Source: SBAX01 sp964646605 (lineage in GTDB: Bacteria > Planctomycetota > Phycisphaerae > UBA1845). Taken from it: 64,000 nucleotides of DNA. A model generated the notes under the pieces. That model made no database searches. It saw only the letters and a list, made by a program, of their open reading frames with translations, and was not told the DNA's origin. Below, piece after piece: positions 26,399 through 35,652 of the stretch (position 1 is the first letter of the stretch; each line of letters starts with the position of its first letter). The stretch covers positions 21,353 to 85,352 of the forward strand of contig CAZYEX010000015.1 of the NCBI GenBank assembly GCA_964646605.1, in the 5' to 3' direction. Both the position numbers and the translations under genes were made by a program.

Positions 26399-29263
26399 AT
26401 GAAGATGCACACATCGAAATCGCGCCGGACCCTTTGGTGTCGCGGAGCCGTTTGCACAATGGTCTCCGCCGCTCTGACCTTGCCACAGGGGTGCGGCAAC
26501 CCTTTCCTAGGGTTGGAGGACTACCAACGAGATTTGCTTTTCTTCGGCGCTCTGGCCGCCGCCCTGCTACGGGACAACGGTCTAGTTGCGGGTTCCGAGG
26601 ACACCAATCCTCCGCCGACAGGTGACGAGCCGGCGCCAAGCCCACTGCCCGGCGCCGACGGGCTGAACTGTTGGGACGCAAACGGCAACGGCCAAGGCGA
26701 CGCCGACGAGGACATCAACGGCGACGGCGCCTTCAATGCGCTGGACTGCCAAGGCGCGGACGGCGGCGATGGCGCGGACGGCGCCGCGGGCACTACGGGA
26801 ACGGACGGCGCGGATGGCGCGGCGGGCGCCACCGGTCCCCAAGGCCCAACCGGTCCTGTTGGCCCGCCCGGTTCGTCGGGTCCGTCCGGATCTGCCGGTG
26901 CGCAGGGTTCCCAAGGTCCGCAAGGTCCTCCCGGCCCGGAGTTTTTCGATATGGTCGTCGATGACTTTTTCGGAAACGCCGAAGGAAATTCGATGCCCGT
27001 CGTTCTGATACGGATTGACGAGCCGATCCTGGGCGACTACGACTGGGACGCGGCGAGCGACTTCGCTCCGGCCCTGGCCTATCGCATCGCGGTTCCAAAA
27101 TCGTACGACGCCGGCAACGACGTCACCATGCGTCTCTTCTTCTTCCGCACCGGAAGATACAACGGCGACTGCCTCATTTTCAGCCTCGACGCCCGGCGAC
27201 TTCGCAACAACGAGCCGGGTCCCCAGTGCTACGGCGGTGACGCCCAGGACCGTTGTGAGGGCGGACGCCGGTGGATCAGCATCACGCCGCCGCTCCTCAA
27301 CGGACCGACGGGCGGAAACGGGCTCAACTCCGGCGTGTACATGGTGGTCGATCTGCCCATCAACTCCGCCGCGGGCTTGAACCTCCCCAACGACTTGCGA
27401 GTCACCGATTTCCTGGCCTTCGAGCTTGGCACGTACCAGGATGACGGCGGGCAATACGAGATCCTCGGCGTGGAGTTCTTCGAGTCCGCGGCGGGAACGG
27501 CGCGGACCGCGGGCGGACGGATTTTCTTCCCCGATGAAGACCCCGTTTGTCCTTGCGTGGGTGACGGTCCGGACTGCAACGAAAACGGGCAGACCGACGA
27601 CTGCGACCTTGAGACGGGAGTCAGCGCCGACTGCAACGAGAACCGCGTGCCCGACGAGTGCGACATCGCCTTCGGTCAGGATCGCACCGGCGGTCCGGTC
27701 ATCATCGGCGGCGACGACGCCGACGACCACGGTGAAGTCGACAAGGACGGCAACGATGACGGTTGGCTCTACATCCAGGACGGATTCAACCTCATCGGTC
27801 CCCAGGTCGCCAACGGGGACAAGATCGCGGTCTGCCTGGGCTGCAATTCCGAGGGCGGGTTCACCCAGATCCGCGACGCGTTTGAGTCCGGGTTCAACCT
27901 CTCCGCGCTGCCGGGGCAGGGTTGGACGAGCGCCGTCATCACCGGCCCCGCACCCGTCGCCGACTTCTTCGGCGGCGTAGGGCAGCCCAACGTCCACAAC
28001 GCCGGCATCATCTACATGCCCGCGCACAGCGAACACGAAAGCAAGGAAGGCGAGTTCGTCCTGCGTATTTCCGATGCCGAAATGGCAGTCATCAACGTCA
28101 ACGCCTCGGTGATCAATGGCTTCATCGCGGACGGCGGCGGACTCTTTGCCCACGATCAGAGCGAGACCGCGGGCGGATTCGGCTGGTTGGAGACCTTCCT
28201 GCCCGGACTCGACGTCAACGACGCCGGCGACGGCGGATGCGACGAGGACACGCTGGCCCTAAGCCCGGCCGGGGCCAAGTCCTTCCCCAGCCTCAACGAT
28301 GAGATCGTGTCGAACGCCACGCCGTGGCACAGTTGGTTCTCCGGGGACCTCGGCGGCCTGCGCGTCCTGGTACACGGATTCTGCGACACCCAAAACGAGA
28401 CCGAACCGGTCATCATCGGCGGAGCCCAGGTGCAGATCGGCGGCTCCAAGGACTGCAACCACAACGGCATTCCCGACGAATGCGAGGTCTGCCGCCCCGT
28501 CGCCGCCATCGAAACTTGCCTGCCCGACTGCAACGAGAACCGCGCGCCTGACTCGTGCGAGATCGAATCCGGCGACGCCGCGGACTGCGACGCCAACGGC
28601 CGGCCCGACGAGTGCGACCCCGACGGCGACGGGGACGGGATACCCGACGCCTGTGAACCGCCGTGCGTGTGCCACACGGACATTGAGGTCGTCTGCCAGA
28701 TCGACGCCGATTCCGTCGCCAGCGAGGGCGTGATCGTCCACTTCGACCCGCCCACGGTGGTCGCGGGGTGCACCTTCGGTTGTCTGGACACCCACGAAAC
28801 GGCAGGCGACAAGTTGTGCAGCGTGGCGTGCGACCGGCTGTCGGGGAATTACTTCCCCGTGGGCGAAACGACGGTGACCTGCCGGTCGTATGGAACGGGA
28901 GACCACGCAGACGCCGGAACCCCGGTGGACGAGTGCTCCTTCACCATCGCCGTAGTTCCCATTCGCGAGGCCTGTTTCGGCGCCTTTGGCGGCACGTACC
29001 AGGTCGGTGACGTCGTCGGCAACGTGCTCGGACAAATGTCCACCGACGGGTCGCTGACCATCACTTTCCTCGGGGTGCTCGGCGACGTGGACATCACCGC
29101 CCAGGGCGCCGTCTCGACCTGCGGACACGTACAGGCGACCACCAAGGGCGTAACCGTCCAGGGTAGCCTGTCGCAGAGTCATGGATGCCAAGCATATGGC
29201 AGTTTCTTCATCGACGACGGTCCGACGGGAACGTGGAACGTGACCTTCAACGCCGCCAACTAG
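26399..29263 (+). CDS. Large secreted protein with collagen-like and calcium-binding-type repeats
   Basis: The 954-residue product begins with a leader ending TLPQGCGN, possibly a lipoprotein. An EF-hand-like segment follows (DANGNGQGDADEDINGDG), then about 60 residues of Gly-X-Y collagen-like repeat (GPQGPTGPVGPPGSSGPSG) up to about residue 180. The middle region contains a jelly-roll-like domain and a domain with HDQSETAGGFGWLETF. At least four DCNxNxxPDxCD units occur near residues 400 and 680-770, and an HYR-like domain lies near the C-terminus. It is probably a surface or matrix protein. The ATG at 26399 has GAGGAG 10 bases upstream. Confidence 0.8.
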   Translation: MKMHTSKSRRTLWCRGAVCTMVSAALTLPQGCGNPFLGLEDYQRDLLFFGALAAALLRDNGLVAGSEDTNPPPTGDEPAPSPLPGADGLNCWDANGNGQGDADEDINGDGAFNALDCQGADGGDGADGAAGTTGTDGADGAAGATGPQGPTGPVGPPGSSGPSGSAGAQGSQGPQGPPGPEFFDMVVDDFFGNAEGNSMPVVLIRIDEPILGDYDWDAASDFAPALAYRIAVPKSYDAGNDVTMRLFFFRTGRYNGDCLIFSLDARRLRNNEPGPQCYGGDAQDRCEGGRRWISITPPLLNGPTGGNGLNSGVYMVVDLPINSAAGLNLPNDLRVTDFLAFELGTYQDDGGQYEILGVEFFESAAGTARTAGGRIFFPDEDPVCPCVGDGPDCNENGQTDDCDLETGVSADCNENRVPDECDIAFGQDRTGGPVIIGGDDADDHGEVDKDGNDDGWLYIQDGFNLIGPQVANGDKIAVCLGCNSEGGFTQIRDAFESGFNLSALPGQGWTSAVITGPAPVADFFGGVGQPNVHNAGIIYMPAHSEHESKEGEFVLRISDAEMAVINVNASVINGFIADGGGLFAHDQSETAGGFGWLETFLPGLDVNDAGDGGCDEDTLALSPAGAKSFPSLNDEIVSNATPWHSWFSGDLGGLRVLVHGFCDTQNETEPVIIGGAQVQIGGSKDCNHNGIPDECEVCRPVAAIETCLPDCNENRAPDSCEIESGDAADCDANGRPDECDPDGDGDGIPDACEPPCVCHTDIEVVCQIDADSVASEGVIVHFDPPTVVAGCTFGCLDTHETAGDKLCSVACDRLSGNYFPVGETTVTCRSYGTGDHADAGTPVDECSFTIAVVPIREACFGAFGGTYQVGDVVGNVLGQMSTDGSLTITFLGVLGDVDITAQGAVSTCGHVQATTKGVTVQGSLSQSHGCQAYGSFFIDDGPTGTWNVTFNAAN

Positions 29264-29835
29264 ACGGCGGCGGGCCGCGAAGATGGGCGGTCGGCAGAAT
29301 TCTGACATTTGGAACCTTCGCCGGGCCGGGCGCGTGCATCGCCCCGGCCCGGCGCGCTTCTGCTACGCGCCGCCGTCCGCCTCTCCCGGCCCGCAGGGGA
29401 CTGGTCCCGGAGCGCGCCACCCACCAGGGGCGGCGCTACCGCGGTCCGCACAGCGCCCCCTACCTACCTGGTCATTGGTAGTTGGTCATTCGTAACTTGT
29501 CGCCCGCCGCGACCGATTGGCGCTTTCCGATTCTCGATTTTCGAACGCCTGTTGCCGATTGCCAATTTCCAAATTGCCGACTGCCAGTCAGAACCCGGAG
29601 CGCCAGCGACGGGTCCCTGACCCTGTAAGGGTCCACGACAATAGCCGTGGGTCGCATCCCGACGCCCTTCGGGACGCCCCCCACGGAATGCGTCCCCCCA
29701 AAAAACCTCCCCCCTTGCAAAGGGGGGACCGAGAGGGGTTCATTTGCAGCGCGCGCCCGCCGCTTCTCACGAGTCCCCGCGCACTGGGAAACGGTTTTTC
29801 AACGGCCCCACAGTCACCGGTTCTCGCTTACGAAT
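29264..29835. repeat. Gene-free stretch packed with short dispersed repeats
   Basis: No gene is supported. Recognised units in order are: an F-type unit GCGCCACCCACCAGGGGCGG (29418-29437); TTGGTCATT/GGTAGTTGG (29469-29496); a TTGCCAATTTCC unit (29551-29588); GGAGCGCCAGCGACGGG (29598-29614); GACCCTGTAAGGGTC (29621-29635); and CCCCCCTTGCAAAGGGGGG (29711-29729), a near-perfect palindrome. Several of these recur elsewhere in the window, some in frame inside genes. Confidence 0.7.
29320..29353 (+). terminator. Hairpin downstream of the collagen-like gene
   Basis: GCCGGGCCGGG and CCCGGCCCGGC form a perfect 11-base stem with a 12-base loop, 57 bases after the stop. There is no T-run. Confidence 0.45.
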
Positions 29836-30026
29836 GATCGCTCCCCAAGCCCAGTCCGACCGAGCGCCCGGCGCGTTATCTAGGTTGGATGAACACCCCT
29901 CGCCCATGCCGCGTTGGTCGCCGTTCCGTCGCCCTCGCCCCCTGTCCAGCGCCGCCCCTCCGCCAATTGGAAACTGGAAATCGGCAATCCCCCTGCCTCT
30001 CCGGACCGCCTCGCGCAAAAAAGATT
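29836..30026. repeat. Composite 190-base dispersed repeat, copy 2
   Basis: This is the second copy of the segment at 15038-15234, in the same orientation, with scattered substitutions and small indels. It ends CTCGCGCAAAAAAG and abuts the 3' end of the EF-G-like gene, not an intron. Confidence 0.8.
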
Positions 30027-30113
30027 TCCAAACGAACCCATTCGAAAGTGTCGCTGCACAGCGAAACCCGCTTGGCGGCCTCAGATCTGGGTTTGCTGCG
30101 GATTTCGCCTCCC

Positions 30114-32141
30114 TCACGCGTGTGCCGCGGCGTGTTCCTTCTTGTGGGCGTCGACGATCTGTTGCAGGAGGTTTCCGGGCACGACCTCGTAGTGGGAGAA
30201 CTCCATCGAATAGCTGCCTTGGCCGCCGGTGATGCTGGAGAGTCTGGAGTTGTAGTCGGCGAGCTCGGCCAGGGGGACGGTGGCTTTGATGACGGCCATG
30301 CCGCCGGGGATGGTCTCCTGGCCTTGCGGTCGTCCGCGGCGGGAGGCGAGGTCGCCGGTGATGTCACCGACGTTGTCACCCGGGCAGGTCACCTCGACGT
30401 GGACAATGGGCTCCAGGAGCACGGGCTTGGACTTCATGAAAGCGTCCTTGAACGCCCCGCGACCCGCGATCTGGAAAGCGATGTCCTTGCTGTCCACGGG
30501 ATGCGTCTTGCCGTCGATCAGCTCGACCTTGACGTCGACGATGGGGTAGCCCGCGAGCACGCCCTCGACCAGTTGCATCCGAATGCCCTTGTCGGTGCTC
30601 ACTCGGAACGATTGGTCGATCGAACCGCCGAAAATTTTGTCGACGAACTCATACCCCTCGCCGCGGGCCGCGGGGAGAAGGTTGATGACCACTTTCCCGT
30701 ACTGACCGGCGCCGCCGGTTTGTTTCTTGTGGGTGTATTCGATGTCCCTTGCCTGGCCCACGATCGTTTCGCGGTAGGGAATGCGCGGGGGTTTGGTCTG
30801 GACTTCGAGCTTGTAATGCTTGTGCATCCGGGCGAGGTAGGTGCGAAGCTGCATCTCGCCCATGCCGCGGATGACCAACTCGCCGCCCGTGCCGCGTTCG
30901 TTGAAGAAGCAGGGGTCCTCCTCCATGCAGCGTTTGAGGGCCACGCCGATCTTGTCCTCCTCGCCGCGGGCTTTGGCCTCGACGGCCAGGGAGAACATGG
31001 GTTGCGGGAACTTGGGCATGGCGATCGTGCCGGGTTTGTCGGCGCAGAGCACATCGCCGATTTTCAGGTCGAGTTTGGCCAGGGCAATGATGTCCCCGGC
31101 GACGGCGGCTTCGATCTCTTTGTGCTCGGCGGCCATCACCCGAATGACGTGGCCGGGACGCAGACCCTTGGGTTCGTGAACCGTCTTCAGTGACATTTCG
31201 GGGGTGAGCCTGCCGCTGTGGACGCGGATGGCCAGGTATTTGATGTTGCTCTTGGGGTCGGTGCTGATCTTGAACACCTGGGCGACGAAGGGCTTGTCCT
31301 TGCTCGGTTCCAAGTCGATCTTGGTTTCTCCGACGACGAGGGTGCGACGAAAGCCGGTGAGCGGGCTGGGGCAAAAGGTGAGGAGCGCGTCGAGGAACTC
31401 GCTGATGCCCACGTCGCCGCAGGAATTGGTGAAGAGGATGGGCATGAAGGCGCCCTGGGCGACGGCCCTAATCGCGGCTTTTTCGGCCTCTTCGGGTTTG
31501 AGTTCGCCGCCGAGGTACTTCTCCATGAGGGCGTCGTCGGCGGCGACGATGGCTTCGGTGACGGCCGTGTGGGCGTCGGCCACGGATGAGAAATCCACGT
31601 CGCCGGATTCGTTGCGGAAGCAATCGACGACTTTCTTTCCCTTGCCCGAGGGCAGGTTGAGGGTCACGCATTGGGGGCCGAAGGACTCTTGAATCTGGCT
31701 GACCGATTGCGGCAAGTCCACGTTGGCGGCGTCGATGTGGTTGACCACGAACCACACTCCCAGTCCGTACTCGCGGGCACGCTCGTACATCCGCCGAGTG
31801 TTGACTTGGATTCCGGCGGAGGCGGAGACGACGACGACGGCGCAGTCGGCGGCGGCCAGGGCGGCGATGGCCGGTCCGCAGAAGGCCGCTGTGCCCGGGG
31901 TGTCCACGATGTTGACATGGTGACCCTTGTAGGTGAGGTAACAGACGGAGGAATCCAGCGAGGAGAGCTTCTCGCGTGATTCGTCGGACACGTCGAGGAT
32001 CGAGGTCTTGTCGGTCACGCTGCCCAGGCGATTGGTGGCCCCGGCTTTGAAGAGCAGCGCCTCCGCGAGGGAGGTTTTGCCCGACCCGTTGTGTCCGACG
32101 ATGGTAATGTTCCGAATTTGGCCAGCTTCCGGCAACGCCAT
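30114..32141 (-). CDS. EF-G-like translation GTPase paralogue
   Basis: The 675-residue protein has the EF-G domain order: G domain (1-280), domain II, domain III, domain IV (YRETIVGQARDIEYTHKKQT) and domain V (QGQETIPGGMAVIKATVPLA). G motifs diverge. G1 is GHNGSGKT (16-23), G3 is DTPGT (80-84, where EF-G has DTPGH with the catalytic histidine) and G4 is NHID (134-137) not NKID. It resembles the FusA2 group. It may have lost or slowed GTP hydrolysis and have a regulatory or ribosome-rescue role. The minus-strand ATG has GAGGAG 6-7 bases upstream. Confidence 0.85.
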   Translation of the reverse strand: MALPEAGQIRNITIVGHNGSGKTSLAEALLFKAGATNRLGSVTDKTSILDVSDESREKLSSLDSSVCYLTYKGHHVNIVDTPGTAAFCGPAIAALAAADCAVVVVSASAGIQVNTRRMYERAREYGLGVWFVVNHIDAANVDLPQSVSQIQESFGPQCVTLNLPSGKGKKVVDCFRNESGDVDFSSVADAHTAVTEAIVAADDALMEKYLGGELKPEEAEKAAIRAVAQGAFMPILFTNSCGDVGISEFLDALLTFCPSPLTGFRRTLVVGETKIDLEPSKDKPFVAQVFKISTDPKSNIKYLAIRVHSGRLTPEMSLKTVHEPKGLRPGHVIRVMAAEHKEIEAAVAGDIIALAKLDLKIGDVLCADKPGTIAMPKFPQPMFSLAVEAKARGEEDKIGVALKRCMEEDPCFFNERGTGGELVIRGMGEMQLRTYLARMHKHYKLEVQTKPPRIPYRETIVGQARDIEYTHKKQTGGAGQYGKVVINLLPAARGEGYEFVDKIFGGSIDQSFRVSTDKGIRMQLVEGVLAGYPIVDVKVELIDGKTHPVDSKDIAFQIAGRGAFKDAFMKSKPVLLEPIVHVEVTCPGDNVGDITGDLASRRGRPQGQETIPGGMAVIKATVPLAELADYNSRLSSITGGQGSYSMEFSHYEVVPGNLLQQIVDAHKKEHAAAHA

Positions 32142-32460
32142 TCCTAACTCCTCAAAGCGACGACCCTTGCCGTTTGTTCAACGTCCCACGGGCCAAGAAA
32201 CCCATAGCCCGGACGCCGAGGGAACATGGTAGCAAAAGCGGGACCGGGTCGCCAAGGGCACGCCGTCGGGAGCCTCTCCCCCGCATCCAACCCACCCTCC
32301 GGGTGAGAAAAGGCCGTTGGAACCCACGCGGATCGGCGATGCCTCGATCACTCGCGCTCCATTCGACTTGATCTCCCAACGCCGCGTGTCTAGTATGAGC
32401 ACCGTTGTCGCGGCGCGGGCGGCGGTGATCCATTTTCATTTCTCAAACGGAGGGCGACAG
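32142..32460. other. Divergent intergenic region
   Basis: This 319-base region lies between the EF-G-like gene and the IPTL-CTERM gene. Apart from the two ribosome-binding sites at its ends (minus GAGGAG near 32150; plus CGGAGG at 32448-32453) I see nothing specific. Confidence 0.35.
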
Positions 32461-33026
32461 ATGGTTCGCACGAGAGTTGTGGCATTCATCACCGGTTTTT
32501 TGGCACTCGCGGGGGGGGGCTGCGCGCTGATGATCGACCATCGGTTACCATAACACTTAGCGGGACCCTTTCCGCCACGAGCACGTTTCAAGTTCGAGGT
32601 GCCGGCGTCGCCGGTGCCTATCCAATTCTAATCTCGGCGCACAGCCTAATGGTCGGAATGACGGCGAGTCAGGTGCGCGACTCTATTATCGAATTCGCCG
32701 GAGAGGTACCTGCCCCCTGGGAGGTTTCGCGTGTCACGGTCGACGGCGTGCCGGGATTTCGTGTCCGAAATTTCCAGGCGACGGGTAACGAGCCGTGGAC
32801 GCCACTCGTGTTTGCGCGCGGATCGGGTTCTGAGATGCTGCTTGAACCGGGTAGCCAGGTAACGATCGACGGACTGGTCTTCAGCGCTTGTTCAACCGGA
32901 ACCTGCAACCCAACGGCTTTCGGTTCGGTTCCGACCGTTTCGACGTGGGGTCTTGGGATCATGGGATTGTTGGTGCTTGCGGCAGGGACGGTGGGGATTT
33001 TGCGGCGGAATCGCGCGGCGGGGTGA
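32461..33026 (+). pseudogene. Secreted IPTL-CTERM-like protein, interrupted at a poly-G tract
   Basis: An ATG at 32461 with CGGAGG upstream starts a signal peptide (MVRTRVVAFITGFLALAGGG) that stops 30 codons later. A second frame continues to 33026 and ends VPTVSTWGLGIMGLLVLAAG plus a basic tail, an IPTL-CTERM-like sorting signal. The frames meet at nine G residues (32511-32519). Ten G would join them, giving a signal peptide that continues GGGLRADDRPSVTITLSGTL. This is either an inactivating frameshift, a sequencing error in a homopolymer, or a phase-variable switch. Joined, the protein is about 188 residues. Confidence 0.7.
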
Positions 33027-33685
33027 CCATGCGCGTCGGTAGGGCCTTCGGCTGTGGTTGTTCGTCGCGGTCGAGGAGCGGGTGATCGGCCGGGAGGCGA
33101 TCCTCCAGACAACAGGGCTCCGGAGTCGTCGGTTGCCGATTCCGTCGTCGCACACGGGGCGCTGCGAAGCGGTTGTCGTTCACGCCCGCGCCGCCGCCGC
33201 AGGTCGCGATGGCAACCTCCGTTCCGGGAAATAATAAGGATGTCGTTTGCATGGCCCTGACATACACGCCGCGTCAAGGAAATTTTTTCCCAAGCCCGGA
33301 GGGACAACTGAAGCACTCAGCCGTCCCTCCGGGACTCGGTGGGAACGCATTCACCCCCCCAGCCCTAAGGGTCCCGCCGATTTAGTCCCGTTGCACCTTC
33401 ACGAAACGGCTGTCAAGAATGAAAACCATAGGTATTGACCATCGATCATGCCGTTTCCGGCGCTCGATTTCGATTGAATCGACAGGCCCAGGGGCCGTGG
33501 GCTCTGAGGGTGTCGCCGCTTTGGCGTCTGGTCGGAGACGGTCGGCCGGGCGGCGGGACGTGAACGAGAAGGGGTTTACGTTGGGGCGGGGTCGAGGACC
33601 GTCACTTCGGCCTTCGGTCTGCCGGCTTGGTCGCCCCCGGCCCTGACGGGGAGAGGGGGGAGCGATCGCGTGATATACTGCGGCC
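33027..33685. other. Gene-poor region with one palindromic repeat
   Basis: This 659-base stretch has no gene I can support. A palindromic unit CCCGGAGGGACAACT with AGCCGTCCCTCCGGG lies at 33295-33336. A block GGTCGCCCCCGGCCCTGACG precedes the downstream promoter. Confidence 0.4.
33674..33679 (+). promoter_or_regulatory. Possible -10 element for leaderless GlmU-like gene
   Basis: TATACT lies 7 bases before the ATG at 33686, and the gene has no ribosome-binding site, so transcription may start at the first codon. No clear -35 is visible. Confidence 0.3.
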
Positions 33686-34921
33686 ATGGAATCGCTAGTG
33701 CTGTACGAAGACGAGGGGGTGGTGAATCTGCTGCCGCTGTTGTACTGGCGGTCGCTGTTCGAGCTTCAGATCGGGCGGAAGATTGTCATGGACCGCCTGG
33801 CGCAGCGGCTGGGGATGGCCGTGAGCGGGGTTTGGACGCGGGATTGGCTGGCGGCGGTCGCGGCGCAAAGGTGTGGAGCGCCGGCGAACCTCCCGTTGGT
33901 CGATGGCTCGATTCTGGTGAACGGACGGTGGCTTTGCGACGAACCTGTGCGCTTTCCCGATCCGCCTTGCGTGGGGACTCTGGAGAGCGGTGAAACGGTT
34001 TTCATCGTTTGCGACCCGTCGCTGACCAAGCGCCTTCGCCCCGGTGATCTTCAAGAGCCGTCGAGGCGTGCAGAAGCCCTGCACGGATTGCCTCGGCGTC
34101 GGGTTGCGGGTGGGTTGGTGAGACATCCTTGGGACGTGGTCCGCGACTTGCCAGACCTACTGCGTAGGGACTGGTCGGCGGCGGAGGCCTCCGTCGATTC
34201 CAAGGTGAACCGTGCGTTGCGCCTGGGGCCGAGGGACCAGGTTCACGTCGGCGAACGAGTGGAGATTCACCCGACGGCGGTGGTCGACGCCGCGCAAGGG
34301 GCGGTGTACGTGAGCGACGATGTGGTGGTGGGGGCTTTTGCGATCCTCGAGGGTCCGCTGTACCTGGGACCGGGCACACGCGTGTATCCGCGGGCCTGGC
34401 TGCACGGCGGAAACGCGGTGGGACCGGTGTGCCGGATCGGCGGCGAACTGCACGGCTGTGTGATCCATGGATACTCTAACAAGCAGCATGACGGTTTCCT
34501 GGGACATTCGTATGTGGGGAGTTGGGTGAACTTCGGCGCCGGATCGGTCAACTCCGATCTCAAGAACACCTATGGGAGGATCAGCGTGCCAATCAATGGC
34601 ACTGATGTAGAAACGGACATGCAATTCTTCGGGGCCGTGGTGGGAGACCATGCCAAGCTGGGGATCAACGCGGCCATCCCGACCGGGGCGGCGATCGGTC
34701 TGGGGGCCAGCATCTCTGCGACGCGGATGCTGCCCAAGTACATTCCGTCGTTCTCGTGGGTGACGGACGATCGGGTTTCACCGGGCGATCCGTTGAAAGC
34801 CCTGGACGTGGCCGCGGCGGTCATGTCTCGGCGGAACATCGAAATGACCGACGAAGAGGTCGAACTCTTCCTGGACCTTGGGCAGCGCGTGAGGCAATTC
34901 GAGTCGGGCAGCGCGAGGTAG
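33686..34921 (+). CDS. GlmU-like putative sugar-1-phosphate nucleotidyl/acetyltransferase
   Basis: The 411-residue protein has a divergent N-terminal part and a C-terminal left-handed beta-helix with hexapeptide repeats (VEIHPTAVVDAAQGAVYVSD, VVVGAFAILEGPLYLG, then AKLGINAAIPTGAAIGLGAS). The GCVIHGYSNKQHDGFLGHSY segment is characteristic of a GlmU-related family in Bacteroidetes and Planctomycetota. It may make UDP-GlcNAc, the precursor for NeuC at 49.6 kb and for envelope glycans. The classical GxGTRMRP loop of GlmU is not evident, so the uridylyl step is uncertain. Confidence 0.8.
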   Translation: MESLVLYEDEGVVNLLPLLYWRSLFELQIGRKIVMDRLAQRLGMAVSGVWTRDWLAAVAAQRCGAPANLPLVDGSILVNGRWLCDEPVRFPDPPCVGTLESGETVFIVCDPSLTKRLRPGDLQEPSRRAEALHGLPRRRVAGGLVRHPWDVVRDLPDLLRRDWSAAEASVDSKVNRALRLGPRDQVHVGERVEIHPTAVVDAAQGAVYVSDDVVVGAFAILEGPLYLGPGTRVYPRAWLHGGNAVGPVCRIGGELHGCVIHGYSNKQHDGFLGHSYVGSWVNFGAGSVNSDLKNTYGRISVPINGTDVETDMQFFGAVVGDHAKLGINAAIPTGAAIGLGASISATRMLPKYIPSFSWVTDDRVSPGDPLKALDVAAAVMSRRNIEMTDEEVELFLDLGQRVRQFESGSAR

Positions 34922-34974
34922 TCCCCTGTCATCGCCTCGCGTTCGGGGCAAGCGATGCGATAGCCTCGGGCGCG

Positions 34975-35502
34975 CTACGCGACGTGCGGCGTCACACGTC
35001 GCCGGATGAGAAGCGTGGACGCGGTCATCAAGGTCATGGCCAAGACGATCAAGCCCCACGTCGATGCGGCGGGGATGTTGACGGCCTCGTTTCCGGCGCA
35101 AACCGAGAGATCGCCGTGCCACGTTCCGGTGAACAGGTTGCAGAAGTTGTCGGTGGTCACGACGCAGGGAGGGGTGTTGTTGCTCGCCCCGGTGCAAGCC
35201 CCGTCGGGTTCGGAGCAGCAGTTGGACTGTCCCTGGAAGGCGCACGCGGCGACCCCTGCGTCATAGTAATCGACGTCGCCGTCGCAGTCGACATCGCAGT
35301 CGTTGACGCAACCGGCGCAACTGCCGATCCGTGCGCAGTCGTGGATGATGGCGACGTCGATGACGTTCGTCACCGTGCCGCCGTGGCTGTTGTTGACGTC
35401 CGTGTTGCAGGCGCACGGTCCGGCGACAACATGGTGCGGATGCGCCAGGGCAGCCGCCACAGAAACAACAAGAAGAATCCCGACCGACGACTTGGCTTGC
35501 AC
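34975..35502 (-). CDS. Secreted cysteine-rich protein with IPTL-CTERM-like tail
   Basis: The GTG at 35502 has AGAGGAGG 7-8 bases upstream and begins a signal peptide (residues 2-28, ending HVVAG). The mature part is rich in cysteine and has a DCDVDCDGDVDYYDAGVAAC segment, an EF-hand/dockerin-type calcium loop. The end, IPAASTWGLIVLAMTLMTAS then RRR, is an IPTL-CTERM-like sorting signal of the same type as at 32461-33026. The 175-residue protein is probably exported and anchored by a dedicated sorting enzyme not seen in this window. Confidence 0.75.
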   Translation of the reverse strand: MQAKSSVGILLVVSVAAALAHPHHVVAGPCACNTDVNNSHGGTVTNVIDVAIIHDCARIGSCAGCVNDCDVDCDGDVDYYDAGVAACAFQGQSNCCSEPDGACTGASNNTPPCVVTTDNFCNLFTGTWHGDLSVCAGNEAVNIPAASTWGLIVLAMTLMTASTLLIRRRVTPHVA

Positions 35503-35652
35503 AGCTTTTCCTCCTCTACAGGTGACCCACAAACTCTCCAACACGACGGTGGGACAACCGATTGCCGCCATGATACGATTCCACGTTTGAACCGTCAAGG
35601 TTTTTTTGGGCGGGCCGGCGGATTCTGGGATTTCGAGAACGAGAGACGAGGC

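Noticed and set aside
33382..33687. Minus-strand frame ending SRFVKVQRD
   Set aside because: It has low-complexity composition and no similarity. Resemblance of its end to the gene at 63829 (ERFVKLTE) covers only four residues.
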